A stretch of DNA of 64,000 nt from Ischnura elegans (taxonomy: Eukaryota; Arthropoda; Insecta; Odonata; Coenagrionidae), in contig NC_060253.1 in NCBI RefSeq assembly GCF_921293095.1, positions 82,621,992 to 82,685,991 on the forward strand. The letters are read 5' to 3'. Every line of letters starts with the position of its first letter. The stretch's first letter is position 1. Of this stretch, positions 43,893 through 57,212 are shown one piece after another. The position numbers and the translations under genes are program-made. A model generated the notes under the pieces. That model did not search any database and was not told the origin of the DNA. It saw only the letters and a program-made list of their open reading frames with translations.

Positions 43893-44001
43893 ATTTTTTT
43901 ATCAAATCACGATATGGTTTCGCGGTTGACGTCATCTTCTGGTTGACGTGATCAGAAGATGATGTTTACCGCCGAAGCCATGGTCGTGAGTTAATAAAAA
44001 G
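43893..44001. repeat. Inverted pair of hammerhead-like modules
   Basis: Arms 43893-43941 (minus) and 43953-44001 (plus) share CAGAAGATGA, then ACCGC and GAAnCCAT, then TCGTGA and ttRataaaaa. The order (GAAGA, short arm, GAAA-like, TCG) parallels the other hammerhead-like modules. The first motif has CAGAAGA instead of CUGANGA, so catalysis is doubtful. The spacer is only 11 bp. Confidence 0.45.
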
Positions 44002-45198
44002 TTATTTGGAAAAGAAAAGTTTAAGTGATCCATTCAAAATTTTCAGCGAATTCCACAAAGTGTCGCCGGAAACCACCAAATTTAATAAACCAATTAATTA
44101 AATGTTTTTCTTTCCATATACTTGTTTTTATTCAGCTCTTGCAACAGTTGGGAAATGAGTTAAAAACAGTTTGCGCCATGTATTAAAATAGAACAGTGGA
44201 AACTACAATCGCGCTATCTTCAGCCTTTTATTCGACTCGTGGGTTTAATTTAATATTTAGGTCAGAGAACACGTGTTTGTGTTAAAAGAATTTCCAATCT
44301 TTAATTGAATTTTAGCTTTATGTATAAAAGACACACTTTATTTTTAGGAGGGAAAACGAACTCCCTAAATCTATTCGTTCAGCATAACAGAGTGCTTTCT
44401 ACCAAATATGTAATAATTTATAATATGCATATTATAAATTAAATTTTCTCTCGTTTCTGGAAATGCATTTTTATATTTCTTTATACTGTTGGGAGAATTG
44501 AGATGATAGCTACGTCAAAGCAACCTCAGGATTGTTGACAAGTGGTGATGTCGTGGTAAAAGTCCACTCACGCTGTCCATCTATAAATGTATATATATAT
44601 ATATGCTGGACACGTTTGCCTGCCTCCTCCCCTCGATTGCTAATTTTGTCCCGTGTGCATTCTGCATTCTCATCCCACGTGCGTAATTTTGGAAGAGTAG
44701 TAATTCATCCATTGACTCATACCCTATAATCCCTCTCTTTTTCTTTCCCTCTTTAATGTCATCAAATTTTACGGCCACTGAGTGATTGCATACCAAATTT
44801 TCACCCTAATGCACTCTCTCCCCATGGGAACATAACCACTGGTCATTTAATTTGCAAAAGCAACCGTGCGTGCATCCCTCCTCCCATGGCGTCACTCGAT
44901 GAAAAACGATGGTAATGTCGGAAAACTAATCGATATTGATCTATATTTGGTTTTCTACCGCAGAATGACGTGATTTTATTGCAAACTTAAACAATAAATT
45001 TGGGATAATGGTTTGCGGTCCCAGGATGTATGCGCATAAATAAGTGGTATGGGATCGCTTAGGCGTATGCTTTATTAGAGTATTCAGGGTAAATTGGGGC
45101 CGCGTACAGGATAGACTGCCCACCCCCCTTAGTTTCGGCGCTTCCTGACAGATTGCGGGCAAATGCCCAATTCAGAGACGGAGTAGATGCCAGAGAAT
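44002..45198. other. Unannotated intergenic sequence
   Basis: No supported gene. A short AT dinucleotide run occurs at about 44589-44604, next to overlapping unrecognised frames on both strands. Confidence 0.4.
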
Positions 45199-45410
45199 AA
45201 TAGGATGGTTTCCTATTTTTTTATTGCCTAAATCGAAATATTATTGCTCCTGGAGTACGTATTTCACGCTTTTAGATTTTTAAATGACGATATCTATTTT
45301 ATCGCGATTAAAGGAAAAGTGAAAAATTTCAAGCGCGCGAAAACGCGACGGCTAAGTATGAATGCCGGGAAAACTCCGTGTGACGTCGTTCTGGTTCCCG
45401 CTGCCGTTGT
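45199..45410 (+). mobile_element. M1-family element, 5' fragment
   Basis: It begins AATAGGATGGTTTCC and follows the copy at 453-1118 for about 210 bp, through the acgcgacggctaagta and gttcccgctgc blocks. It then diverges abruptly. It is a truncated copy with no coding content. Confidence 0.7.
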
Positions 45411-46201
45411 GAGGACCACACTCTATATACAGGTCCGAGAGAAACAAAAAAATAGAAGAGAGATATTTTGTCCAACGGACAGGAATTCGTTTTCCCCCGA
45501 GCAGTAAATGGTAGGTCTAATCCAGGAAGCTGAGTCACAACGCTCATCTATTTTTTTTATATTGAAATAAATACTTGCTATTATCCACGATTATAAAACT
45601 GCAAAACTACTTTATTCAGTCCTTTAAATATTGATAAATAAGTTATAAAATAATTCTACGTATTCTAACGGAATAAATGTCCTCCTGAAAAATTTCTTTA
45701 TCCCATTATCATCACCAGAATAGAGTGCTTATGTTTAAGCAAACACAACATTATATGATGATTCAAGTAATATGCACATTATTTTCGATAAGTGTTTTAT
45801 CAACCTTTAGGTTATCCGGCATAAATGGAATACATCCCTCACAAAAAATTACAATGATATTTGAATTAGGGGCACAAATGTTTGTGTATATTTTAATATA
45901 TGTCTTATCAATACGTATGAACACATAAATGCATTTTTTCTGTACATTCAGTACAAAGTTTTTTAAAATTAACTTTTCAAATATGCTTTACGTTACCTTA
46001 ATTTGCTTATACTCCAAGTATTTGTATTATGCATTCATACATAATTCAAAGTAACCACTAGTATATTTGAACACGTTAAATAAACATTTGCAATTTTCTA
46101 CGAATATAAAATTTATTCCCGACCTATAGGTTTCAAAGTCACCATTTCATCTTCATTGTAAAAATTGGTGTGTAGTGCATTCCTTTTATACCATTTTTAA
46201 T
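45411..46201. other. Unannotated intergenic sequence
   Basis: AT-rich, with no gene or repeat that I can support. Confidence 0.4.
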
Positions 46202-46335
46202 AGGAGTGGGGGAAGTAAGGGGAGAGAGGATGGAGAGGAATGGGAAAACCTGGAGGAAAAAGTGAAAGGAATGTAGAGGGGAGTGAAAGAGGGGAGTGAA
46301 AGAGGGGAAGATGAAGTCGGGAAAAACTGGGGAAA
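46202..46335 (+). repeat. Purine-strand asymmetric tract
   Basis: About 134 bases are overwhelmingly A/G on the plus strand, with a short tandem duplication (gaggggagtgaaa). The two minus-strand frames crossing it (rich in Ser, Phe, Pro and Leu) are an artefact of the tract. Such sequences can adopt triplex structures. Confidence 0.7.
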
Positions 46336-49289
46336 GAGAAATAAAAATTGTATGAATTAAATGCACGCATAACAGTTGTGACTTGAAAATTAAGTAGTAA
46401 CACTGAAATACGGGTCTTAATGAATTTTATAATTGTGGAAAATTTCAAGAATATTATTCAGTAGTATGGACAATTAACACTCCAAAACCAATGAATCTTC
46501 GTGTTTTATTATTTTTTAGTCTCGCTCAGGTTAACGGCTAGTGTCCTATCAACAACCCGCGCCACATGCCTAAACATCTACGTCTACCAACTATCCCGTT
46601 AATCTCCTGGGCATGTGGCAGGGGCTGTCAGAAAATCAGGCGTTAAAAAAATAACGCTATGCGCATATTGATTACCACGTCCATTTTTAAAGTCCTTAAT
46701 TGTCACGAGAAAACAAGTATACCTATTCCTACACCTATCCGTTTAGAAGAGGCTGTTTCGTTCTTTGAGGTGGCTTTTAGGGTAATATGTAATATATCAA
46801 GGTCAATGAAACGAATTTTAAAATTGCTAAAATGGCAAGTCCGTCATTCTTGTTTCTCACATTCGGGTGAAATATCAAAAATACAATTTCATGAAGAGGG
46901 CTTTCTACCATTTAATAATAATAATATTTATTGTTCTTGGACAAATTGTCCATTAAGAACATATGATGAATATTACATACAAAAGAGATCACAAAATAAA
47001 CTTGTACAAAATATATCAAATATTTCCGAATGGAATTCAGCACAACTAACACATCAGGGCATAGAAATGAAATCTTGAAGTTAACTCAAACAATCATAGC
47101 AAGAAAACCTAAGTATGCACATATACACATCACAACATTTAGGTGGCCTAATGCACAAAGTGTCGCAAGTTCTAATTAACTCTCGTGTGATTAGTGGCCA
47201 TTTAAACTCTTTTGTTCATAGTTCAATTATTTTCAAATAGTGAATGGAAGTTTAGCTCAGTGCGTAAATCCAGGCGACGTTTACCATTGACTTTAAGCTG
47301 AGTCGTTTTTTGCGCTGTCTCGTTTCTCGCTTGGCCTATTTTCGCGCCGCGCCCTGCGCAAATTCACACGAAACTGAAAACAGCGGATGCGAAATTACGC
47401 GTTAAAACGCGGTGACCAAGTTAGGAAATCATCTCTGCAAGATTAAATTTCAATTTATTCCACCCGTAATATTTGCTTTGATAAATGTGTCGAAGCTGAT
47501 TAATAATCTAGACTTGACTCAAAATGCTAACGGTTTCAAGTTTTATGTTGGGACTGGGAGTCAGTTAAATTGCTCATGTAATTAAACAGATTAAAGTACA
47601 TATCAAATTAGCCAACCAAGAAAGATTAGATGGAGATACGTAGGTAGTATTAATAAAAATCCTAGCATATAGTTATATTAATAATAATTTAGCATTGGTA
47701 ATGTGTCATTATTATGAAGCTTGGCTCATTATTGACGTGATGAGTCAAAATGTTTTTATCTGCCCCACTGTGTGCGACACTTTTTAGCTGCTATGTTAAT
47801 TTAAGATGTTGTGCATTCATGAGTTATAATGGGAGTATCTCTTTACGTTGGTTGTCATGATTTAATCTGACTGTTTTAAACTGTGCGGGATAAAGCATTG
47901 CAACAATTGATCATCTGATTCATGTTCTTAAAATTTTTCGAAATAAACAATACAATATCCTGGCGCTTTTCCTGAGTTGGTACACGATTTATGGACATGA
48001 TGTATTTATGATAGTTGGGGGTGTCAATGATTGTTATTTTTACGCACCAACCCATGTAAATTGACCATAATGGGTTGGGTTTTTCCAGCAAGAATTTCCA
48101 GCAGGTCCAGAAAATTTCTTTCTCTATGTAGGTACCTATCTACTCCATCAGAATAACGGTAAAGCATACTGTGTCCTGTATAGGTATCGCTTCTAACAAT
48201 TACTATTAGAGTGGAATGGTATTCATATGCATAGGTATGAACTTTCGTATTCCGATATAATCTTATGCTACATATTATCTACATTTCGTCCATCATGGTA
48301 TTTCTGAGGTGATAGGTTGTTGCATATGAACGAATCTTGTTCAAATTCGAATCGAATATTCGTATTATTACCCATCTTTTCTGCACAGTATGCAATGAAG
48401 AAGTTACAGCAATTTTCACTATCTAATCCTGCATACAATAAGTGCAGGTTATCAGCTCTCTATAACTTTGCTATTGGTACCTATCAACTATTAAAATATA
48501 ATAAGTGATATAACTTTTTCTAATATTTTCCTTTGCATTTGTATGTCTGTTGAAAAAAGGAGTTAGCATAGGAATTTCGACGGAGAGAACTTCACGGAAC
48601 TTTGCCATTGTTCTATTCATGTAGAAGATTCTCTTTAAATAGAACTCCACTGTACTTGATGGAAATGTTACCACAAGCCATTCAGCCTTCAATGTCTATA
48701 CATAAGTCGTAATAACATTCAAATTGATGGAGAACAATAATTTTATTTGATCACGCAAGCTTTACTATTAAGCTTGGGAGTTTGTAAGATCTGATTTTGT
48801 AAGATCTGATAGGTAGCTAAGATATTTTTGAGCAGCTATAATTTTGGCCTTGCAATATTTTCTTTTATAGTTGAGGAAGTTCTCTCTGCCTTCCTTTTCT
48901 TTGTATTAAAGTTACCATTGCCACCGTGTTTGCAGCAGTTCAGTGTGGAGAAGCTATTAATGGCAGTTAATTTTAGGGATAGGATAAAATTCCTGGAGAA
49001 TACGTGAAAATGAGTATAAAATCAAATGTTTTGAAATGGGAGGTAAATAATTTTCCATTAAACCTATAAAATATATGCGTGATCATGTTTATTTTGAATC
49101 ACCAGATAACGCTATCGATTCAGTGAAACCAGGACCTTCTTCAAAACTAATGTAATCCTCACTCCACAGCCTCTCCTAGCTTACACCGTCATTTATTTCC
49201 AAATAAAACGAATTCCCGTGTCTCAACGCTTGAATATTTCCGCGTCGGTTCCGCGAAGAAGTTGACAGTCAGTTGTCCGGGATACCCCA
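46336..49289. other. Long unannotated stretch
   Basis: About 3 kb. The 139-codon plus frame at 46659-47078 is rich in Ile, Asn and Ser and matches nothing I recognise. Nothing else stands out except AT-rich runs. A TCAGTTG initiator-like motif near 49270 precedes the ORF listed next. Confidence 0.35.
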
Positions 49290-49760
49290 GTGTGTGTAGT
49301 CTCCTGCGAATCGAATGCGCGCTACACCATTTCAACTGTTTTTTTCCTTCTTTCTGGAACGCTGGCAGTGATGCTGCGATGTGCAGAACTCAAGGCAGAG
49401 GTCGCGGAGGAAGGAGACGAGGAGAGAAGGAATGACCGTGATCGAAAGGTTTGGGTTCTTTCCCATGACCTTGATCGGAACTCGAAAAACCGGAGCCAAC
49501 TGTCGGGCCATTTTGGTCCACGCCGGAAAAAAATACGTTTTCGTCGCACTGGGAAATGTTGGACATTCTGCGGGCGTGATGAAGGACTATTCGCGAGCCG
49601 AAATGACCTGCTACTGCTCTTAACTTTTGATGAGATTACCATCTGTTGGGTTTTCAAATTTACTTGGGACCTTAAAAATTTGGTTATCTTGGTTGTAAAT
49701 TCACTTAAGAAACCAGAAACTTGTATCTACATACTAAAAAACCCACTTAACGACTACTGA
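49290..49760 (+). CDS. Unrecognised 156-codon ORF, low support
   Basis: The frame opens 20 bp after an arthropod-style initiator (TCAGTT at about 49270-49275). It contains a hydrophobic N-terminal stretch, then a charged E/R/D-rich segment, then an AT-rich tail that reads like non-coding DNA. A possible splice donor (cgaaag/GTTTGG) at about 49448 would end the GC-richer, more coding-like part. It may be a first exon or chance. No domain is visible. A 111-codon frame also overlaps it on the minus strand. Confidence 0.15.
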   Translation: MCVVSCESNARYTISTVFFLLSGTLAVMLRCAELKAEVAEEGDEERRNDRDRKVWVLSHDLDRNSKNRSQLSGHFGPRRKKIRFRRTGKCWTFCGRDEGLFASRNDLLLLLTFDEITICWVFKFTWDLKNLVILVVNSLKKPETCIYILKNPLNDY

Positions 49761-49811
49761 ATCTCTGACCACTGAATCGCTAGTTTGGAGAGCCCGATTG
49801 TAATTTTTTAT

Positions 49812-50165
49812 GCTGGTATATATGCCCCTGAAGTATAATAACATTTTCAGCTGTATTGATTGTTTCCTTTGTCTGTAGTAGCCGCTGAGTTTAGATGTGT
49901 TTTTATGCGCTCGGTGATTTTTGGCTCACACGTCATTGCTTGCTCGTGGAATTTTGGCCAAAACAATACTTTAACGATGCCCTAGCCTCCATTTTCGCCA
50001 AAAATGGCTGCCAATGACTTATTCCTATTTCCAAAAAAGAGAGAGAGCCTAAAAGTGCCTTCGTTTTACAGGCATATATGACATTAAACTTAATCGCTGA
50101 AAGAGCTGAATTCTATCGTAACGATCGAGTTTGAGAAGTGTTACGAGGATTGCATGAAGCGCAGG
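49812..50165 (+). pseudogene. Decayed mariner transposase fragment
   Basis: From about 49940 the plus-strand text follows a mariner transposase C-terminal half in broken frames. It has a TLTMP-PPFSP segment (Pro-rich, where the third catalytic Asp normally follows in SPDLAP but is Lys here), then LFLFPKKRESLK and EFEKCYEDCMKR near the end. Stops interrupt it. The preceding 120 bp match 14526-14640 and the inverted copy near 55.3 kb. Confidence 0.6.
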
Positions 50166-51267
50166 CCCAAGTATATACTATCTGATAGTTACAATTGTGG
50201 AGAAGACAACATTAATGTAGTCGAATAAATAAATATTAAAAAAAGCGAAAATTCCTCTTATTTTAAGAGCACACCTCGTGAAGCCTGAAGGTATTAGTGC
50301 ACTTACAATGAAATTTGAAAATTGTAGAAAAACGGCCGTTAGGGTTTCGAAATTAAGCAAAAAAGTTTATTTTTTTTGCATAAAAAATAACTATTTGTGG
50401 TAATTTTTTCCGATGATATTCTTGATTTTAAATGCATAGAAAACTGTAAATATCAACCAAACTTCCAATTAAGAAAAAATTGCGAGTATTCCAGTTTGGT
50501 AGGAAAATGAGACATATTTTTTGTAATTTGACTCACTAACTTTCTGTTCAGTTGCATGCAGTCATTTATTTTTACCAGTAATCGCTTTTTGCATGAATTT
50601 ATTGCGTAATTTATGCAAAATTATTGAAGACACATATTGGTGTCATTTTTTTTATATATTCTTTTTCGGAATTATAAATGAGTTAATTATTGCATATTTT
50701 ATTTCATTTCCAGTTTTAGGGAAGAAGGGTTTAATTTTCTGACTGAGCGGCCCTTAGAGAAAGTGATGTAAGCATAGAAGTGGTCCTTTGCCCTTTCGAT
50801 GATTTTGTCTTAAAAAATAAATTGAGTGGAGCAACAGACTTAGGATTTCCAGGTGAGAGCTCTATCAATTATGATAGCCAAATGAATAGATGGGGTGATG
50901 AATGGTCTCGTTAATTAGCCGAAGACGCGTCGCGTCTCTAGCGGGAAAGCTTCGAAAGTCGAGCACTCGATAAATCGATGAATTAAGACCGTGAATAGAG
51001 GGGTGGCGTAATTATCCAGAGCTCCAATCGTGAAGCGTCTTCCCTTTCACTCAAATCGTATAATCTGTTCTGAGTACTCAAAATCAAGTTAAAATGCGAG
51101 GGATGTTTTAATTCTGGCATAATCGAGATATCTACTGATTTGTGAGAAAACACTTTGGAATCCAAAAAAAGCTCTAAACATATATTATACCGGTATCATT
51201 CTATTTCCTGTTGGTACGGAATCTACAGGTCTTTCACTGTTACTGCTTAACTTAAAAAATACTTAGT
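50166..51267. other. Unannotated AT-rich sequence
   Basis: No supported gene or repeat. Confidence 0.4.
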
Positions 51268-51423
51268 ATTACCAATAACAGACACTTTTTTACTTCCACA
51301 GTACATTTTTATTTTCTATATGTATAGATACTTTCTGCACTTGATAATGGTATAGCAGCCGAAATCGGTCGAAATTAAAAAGTAATATATTGTGGAAGTT
51401 ACAAAGTGTCTGTTATTGATAAT
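51268..51423. repeat. Inverted repeat with hammerhead-like centre
   Basis: The left arm (from 51268, attaccaataacagacac) and right arm (to 51423) are diverged inverted copies, sharing aataacagacactt and acttccaca. On the plus strand between and into the right arm: CTTGATAATGG (51340-51350), a short segment, GAAATCGGTCG (51361-51371). The order resembles a degenerate hammerhead core. It is probably a Penelope-like terminal-repeat relic. Confidence 0.45.
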
Positions 51424-54400
51424 ATGGAGCCCTTCCACCATGTACAAGCATCAAGTTTCTATTTAATACATAGTACTTGCTGGATAGAAATTACCCATTG
51501 TAAAATTCTGTAATATTAGTATTTAGTGCATTTAAATATGATTAGATAAAATTGGAATATTTACTGTCTTCTTCCCTCGATTTCTTGGAGTTTTTAGTTT
51601 TACAGTCAGCCTCTTAAGTGGCACCACCAGCGTCAAAACATTACATCTGCCCTACAAGCCCTCAAAAAGTACAATAATGGCAAATATGTGGGTGTGGCAC
51701 AGGGTTTCCCTCCCAAAATTCAATTTTTTTCCTATTTCAGGCAAGAAAGTAGCTTCTTTTGCTCTTCCCTGCGAGCAAGCATTGCCACCCGACACGAGAG
51801 TGAGAATGAGTGCCGCCATAATATAAAATTACACCATTTTACCAAATGTTGAGGCTTCAGACGAAAACTTGATGAAATAAGCGAAAATTGTGATCATGGA
51901 AAGATTAATGAATGCCTGCAGTAAATGTTATTTAACTGACCAATGGTTAAGCGAAATTTTGTCAGAAAGATGTAGATTGCTTTTGTAATTTTGACTAACT
52001 TCCTTTCAATGTAGTTTCATGACGTCATCTTTATGCTACAAATAGTTTTTTTCCTGAAATCCATTCCATATTTTAGGCATTAAGATCAATTATTTTCTCT
52101 CCAGTTGAAGGAATAAACATTATTTAAAAAATTGAGGTTATCCTTCATTTCGTTAGTATATAGCTGGAAGGTGGAATTTTTATTTTTATTTTATTTAGAC
52201 TTGAATTTTTGTTACATATTCTTACTTCAAATTAGAACTGAATCTGTTACCCTACAGCCAAGAAAAAATAAAAAAAATATTTCATAAAATCTTAAAAATA
52301 TTTTGTTTTTAAATTACTACAGTATAATTGGATAAATAAGGATGGATAACACTAAACTCTCAAAACATTTTCAAAGTAATAATTAATATCCAAATTCACT
52401 GAGTTGATCAATTGTTACAATTTTTAAAGTAGATGAATTAGATATTAAACGGCTATTTTGTCATAATATACTCTCATTAATACATGATAGGTCGGTAATT
52501 AGTAAGGAAAATAAGTTAAATCTAGAAAATATCAATGGATATGATTCTAATAAATATTCATGCTTTAGATTTAAATTTATATCAATAAAAAATCATTTAC
52601 TTTCAACTTCTTTCTCGAAGTAATTAAAAGTTCATTAGTCCATACCGAAGGCTATGATTCTCCATCAATAATTTAGATTGAAAAATGAAAATTGAAGGAT
52701 TTATTTATTTCTGAGAGTTCCACATGTCAGTGGCGTATAATTTCACTTTTGAAATTAATCAGTCCCTTTTTACTTTTGTTCCCTAACTTACATAAATCAT
52801 CCATTGTAATATATTCCATGAAAAAAGTAAGAAGCAGTTCAAAACCACTGCACTATGGACCCATTTCCCTTCCTTGTGATTAGGATTTTTTTCTTATTAT
52901 TCTTCAATAATTTTAAACTTTTATACATTTGCAAAGGGCTTAAAGTTCACATTTTTTAAACCTTTATATATTTAATGTTTTCATTCCCATCCAACTTAGA
53001 GAACTGCTTATTAAGAGCTTATTGTTATGTGAAGTTCCCGGCGTGGTCTGTAGTCGCCTTAAGGTATTTTAAAAAGCTCCTAGGTAATTCCTCTCATGTT
53101 CTCAACAGGAGTGGTGAGGAAAGCATAACGTGGAGTGGCTTCTTCTTCACTAGAAATATTTACGAGTTGATGCAGGTATTATGGGGCCGAAATAAGGGAT
53201 GGGTCGTATTTCGAGGCTCCCATATGCCCGACCCTGGTACAAAGTACTATCACTGCCAAAATTCTACGTTCCATCCAAGTAAGGTGCTGGGTGTGAGCAA
53301 TTTTTTTATATCAAGAGCCTTAGTCACCAAGTTTATGATGCTCAGGAAGGTACACCACCGAAGAAACTCAAAATAATGATTCTTAAATCAGTAGCTCTAA
53401 TATCTTAAACATATTATGAACATTTATTGCATATTGGAAACGAGAGAATGTGCCTTATGTCATAAATAGGGTGAGGCAAGCGTAATATTTTGGTTCCCTG
53501 CGTAAACTACATCCATGAAGCTTGCCTGTGTTTTCGAGATAACTCTTCGGAAAAATTAGAGGAACAAGGAAAGCTATATGCCGCGACCCGGTCTTCCCTG
53601 AAAATTACCCTGTTGACTCATGAAATAGACTTATTCTTAATGGTAAAGTTACAGTGGAAGTTTGATTTTTGAAACATTTACCGTGCAATATAACGTTTAA
53701 TAAGAACATTTATATAAGACCTTGGTCCTTGGTTCAGTGAAAAATATACATTTTTCAATGAATTTTAGCCATTTGTTCAATTCAATTTACGTTAAACAGT
53801 GTGAGTGCGTAATGATTTCTTAGAATCACCATCGGCTGGTGATTTCACTAGAAAATTATGATAATTTTTATTTTTAACAAGCTTCTATCTATCAAATTTT
53901 GATTGATTTGAATGATTTATCTAGCCGCAAGGAGTTAGTTAATCTAAAATCCACAATAATTGCAGTATTGGGTGGGTCAGTGCTTAATTTCTAAAATTTT
54001 AGGTATCGGAACGCATACCATCACATTTAATCCACAGGATTTACAAAAATAAGATCCCCCCCTAAAACGTCCGATTTTTTAAAACTTGTAATAAAAGTTA
54101 CAATGAGGAATTACGTTTTACCAAATATGAAAAAAAAAAATGAAATCTCGGGCGCTTACCGGCAGAAATTAAGCTCTGGGATTGGTTGGCCTTGGATAGG
54201 GGCTGCATTTCTGGTGTATTCAGACATTTTCATTGGACAAAAAATAATTCAAAACTATGCCAAAATTATAAATGTAAAATTAAATATTTTTATAAGTTAT
54301 TAAATTTATGCGAAGGTGTGAAGGAAACGTCTTATGGATAGCGTTTGAAAGACATTAGATCAGTGGCGTAGAAATATACCTGAAGTATAAGAATTTGGTG

Positions 54401-54994
54401 CCCTCGAAAAACCTTTAAGAGACTTAACTGAAATGGAGTAAATTGAACAATTATGTATTCCCTCCAATTAATACATCATTCAAAGTTGAGAGTCACTTTT
54501 TCCCAACACTTTTTGGAATTGACGATGTGAAATTTTATGGAAATTTAATTGAAACCCTTGATTTTAACACATGCTATTATGGGGGATCAGATATTAAAGA
54601 ACTTGATAACATTGCAAATCCACATTTTTCAATATTTTTTTTCTCGACCATTTCCATCGAATAGCAGCATATTTAGTTGTTAATGGGTCAGGAGCAAAAA
54701 TATCGTTAAATGCGCTTGTAAACAATTCCCCTTTAAAGCTTGTTGGAGTAAAATATTAGTTCGTAAAAGAGGAAATGTAGCCTTAATTTGTGCCATCGCC
54801 TCTAGGGATGTAGATTGTTTTCCTATTTCTCTGTTCTCAATTATTTTTGGGTTCGGACGATATGTACGGGGAGTTTTCAGAAGATAACAGGAAGCTAAGT
54901 TATTTTGAAAAAAAAAATTATTTATTCGTCTGCATCAATGTTTTCACGTTAAAAATAGTCCCTATCCTATTACATAGTATGGAATGTAATTAAA
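51424..54994. other. Long unannotated AT-rich stretch
   Basis: About 3.5 kb. The 133-codon frame at 52975-53376 has no recognisable motif. The words CAGTGGCGTA at about 52729 and 54363 resemble hAT-type MITE left ends, but no full element can be traced. Confidence 0.35.
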
Positions 54995-55388
54995 TAGTAT
55001 GGAATACATACTATACTATTTTTATTTTTGGGAATAGGAAAAAGTCCCAGCGCTTCTTTCAATCCTCGTAACACTTCTCAAACTCGATCTTTGGGATAGC
55101 CGTTAGCTCTGTCAGCGATTTCTTTTTATGTCATCAATGCTAACGGCTCACGAACGTCCTTTTTATTTTTAGAAATAGGAAAAAGTCACATAGAGACATG
55201 TCTGGCGAATTTGGAGGCTGGGGCATCGTTACAGTATTGTTTTTGGCCGAAAATTCACGAACAGGCGAAGAAGTGTGTGCCGAAAATCGCCGAGCTCTCA
55301 AAAATATGTCTAACCTTATCGGCTTCTATAGACAAAGTAAACAATGAATAGAGCTGAAATTTTTCATCATACATCAGGGGCATGTATA
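54995..55388 (-). pseudogene. Decayed mariner transposase fragment (minus)
   Basis: The reverse complement reads a mariner C-terminal half in broken frames. It has LTMPQPPNSPDM where the SPD keeps the third catalytic Asp, then CDFFLFLKIK and EFEKCYED followed by a stop and KKRW. It is the same family as 49812-50165, with a shared non-coding upstream segment. The catalytic N-terminal part is missing. Confidence 0.6.
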
Positions 55389-57212
55389 CCAACATAATTA
55401 AAGAAACTTTGGGAACCGTACTCTCCAAACTCAAAACCTGGGGAATTTTACAATTTCCGTTTTTTATTTATTACGTATTATCGGCTTTTCAGTGTTCGTT
55501 TTCATTTCTATTCGCGCTTCTTGGGGAGTATTCTTTGATTAAAGTTTTCCAAAGCTCATTCTTCCTCCATTAGCTGAGCCTATAAACAGGTCCTTCAGAT
55601 AGTGCACGTCTTGGAACTTACGGAAGAGTTTGTAAAATAAGATGGCCTTAGAGGGAGAAGGCGGGAGGGGTATGCAGAAATTTCGGAAAAGAAAAGGCTC
55701 GTTGATAGTCGACCATTTCGGTTTTACTGCGCGTATTGGAGGGCGTGAGTTTGGGATCATGTCGAGGGCATATTTTGCACGTGTTCCCAGTCGTAACGAT
55801 CCTCTCTCTCCCGAGTGTTTTTCATCCGGCATCCGAGAATTTTCCAACTGATGATGCACCGAACAATTGCTAAACGGCGTAATTTTCGATTCCGCGTGGG
55901 CTGGAGTTGTAACGGTTATCTCATGGAATAGGGTGACTCTAGTTTATTTATCTTCCGATAGAGGGGTGATTTCCACTGCGAACGCTGTTGTAAGCTACGA
56001 GTCTGTGGCTACGAGACTAAAGCTGTTTCCCAATTTGCCAGTTAGGTACCTAAATCCCAAGATTTGGGCGGGAGGGCATGTTGGAAGGTCGCCCCAACAC
56101 ATTAGACAGCATAATAATTTTAATAGTATAATTTTATTACTCCACACACAAATTACATGACAATAGCAAAATTGAGTAATTTTAGGTAGCCTCGAAGGAT
56201 TGCCTGTTTGAGGCTACCATCCAAAATAATAATAATATATTATGCTTTACATATAGTCTAGCTCATTTTGTGTTACCTTGGTAATCTATGTTAACAAAGC
56301 TTAAGTGCGTACACGAAAAATAACAACGAAAATAGTATTTTTAATTCACCTACATCTGAAGACTTTGCTGGTCTTAAATTTTTGGTGAATCTCTTTCGAA
56401 GAATATTTGATGCACAATCTGCATCTTTAATTCGTTGATTTTGTAGTTGATGGAACCTGGCGTATAATTCAACCTAATCCCTAGTCCTGATCTTGATGAT
56501 ATGCAAGAAATCGATTAGGAATGGTGTAAATATATAATTTTTTTAGAGTGGCGCTTCTATTCCCTCACGGTTTAAACCTGAAGGTTGGTTTTGAAAGGTG
56601 AGGTAATCACTCATCCAATAGTAAGTAATACTTAATAACAAAATTTGTTCTACACATTCTTTGATGAGAAGCCAACAATGTGCATTTTGCAAAAAACTTT
56701 TTCAAAAACTTAGAAATAAAGCATGACTGGGGTAACAAATTAAATACCTTTGGTCCTACATACAAAAAAAATATTTTAAACAAAGTCAAATTTGGTTGCG
56801 GTAAGGGCACACTTCTTTTACGCAGGGTTTATAAGGGAGCGAATTTAGGTACCTTACTTGGCCGCCCTATTTGGGTATTGACGAGTGCGTCCTTTTCCCA
56901 TGATTTCTAGCGTGGGAAGCGTCTCTGGGAAGAATTTAGAGGAATAGAAAATGGCTGCCGACGAGGGAAAGTATTTTGTGTTAGGTTTAAGTAGTTTTGA
57001 TATTTTTAGACTTGTTCGAGGGCTCCATTATTTTTGTATCGTTTATAACAATGAAATATCGTTCCAGGGAGTGTAGATATGACGGATTAATTCGTTATAA
57101 TTTGAAAAGAGAAGGAAATAACCTGACCTTAAAAATACGAAACTAGAAAGTAAATTGCTAAAACTGAGGAAATTTAAAAAGCTTACTAGCGCTAGAGCTT
57201 ACTAAAGGTTAT
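55389..57212. other. Unannotated intergenic sequence
   Basis: Frames at 55539-55859 (minus) and 55642-55851 and 55867-56160 (plus) overlap and have no recognisable domain. Nothing else is supported. Confidence 0.35.

Noticed and set aside
46139..46448. Two minus-strand frames rich in Ser, Phe, Pro and Leu
   Set aside because: They are produced by the purine-rich tract at 46202-46335 read on the pyrimidine strand.
54362..54420. CAGTGGCGTAG word resembling a hAT-type MITE left end
   Set aside because: No matching right terminus or 8-bp duplication could be found. The same holds for the word near 52729.
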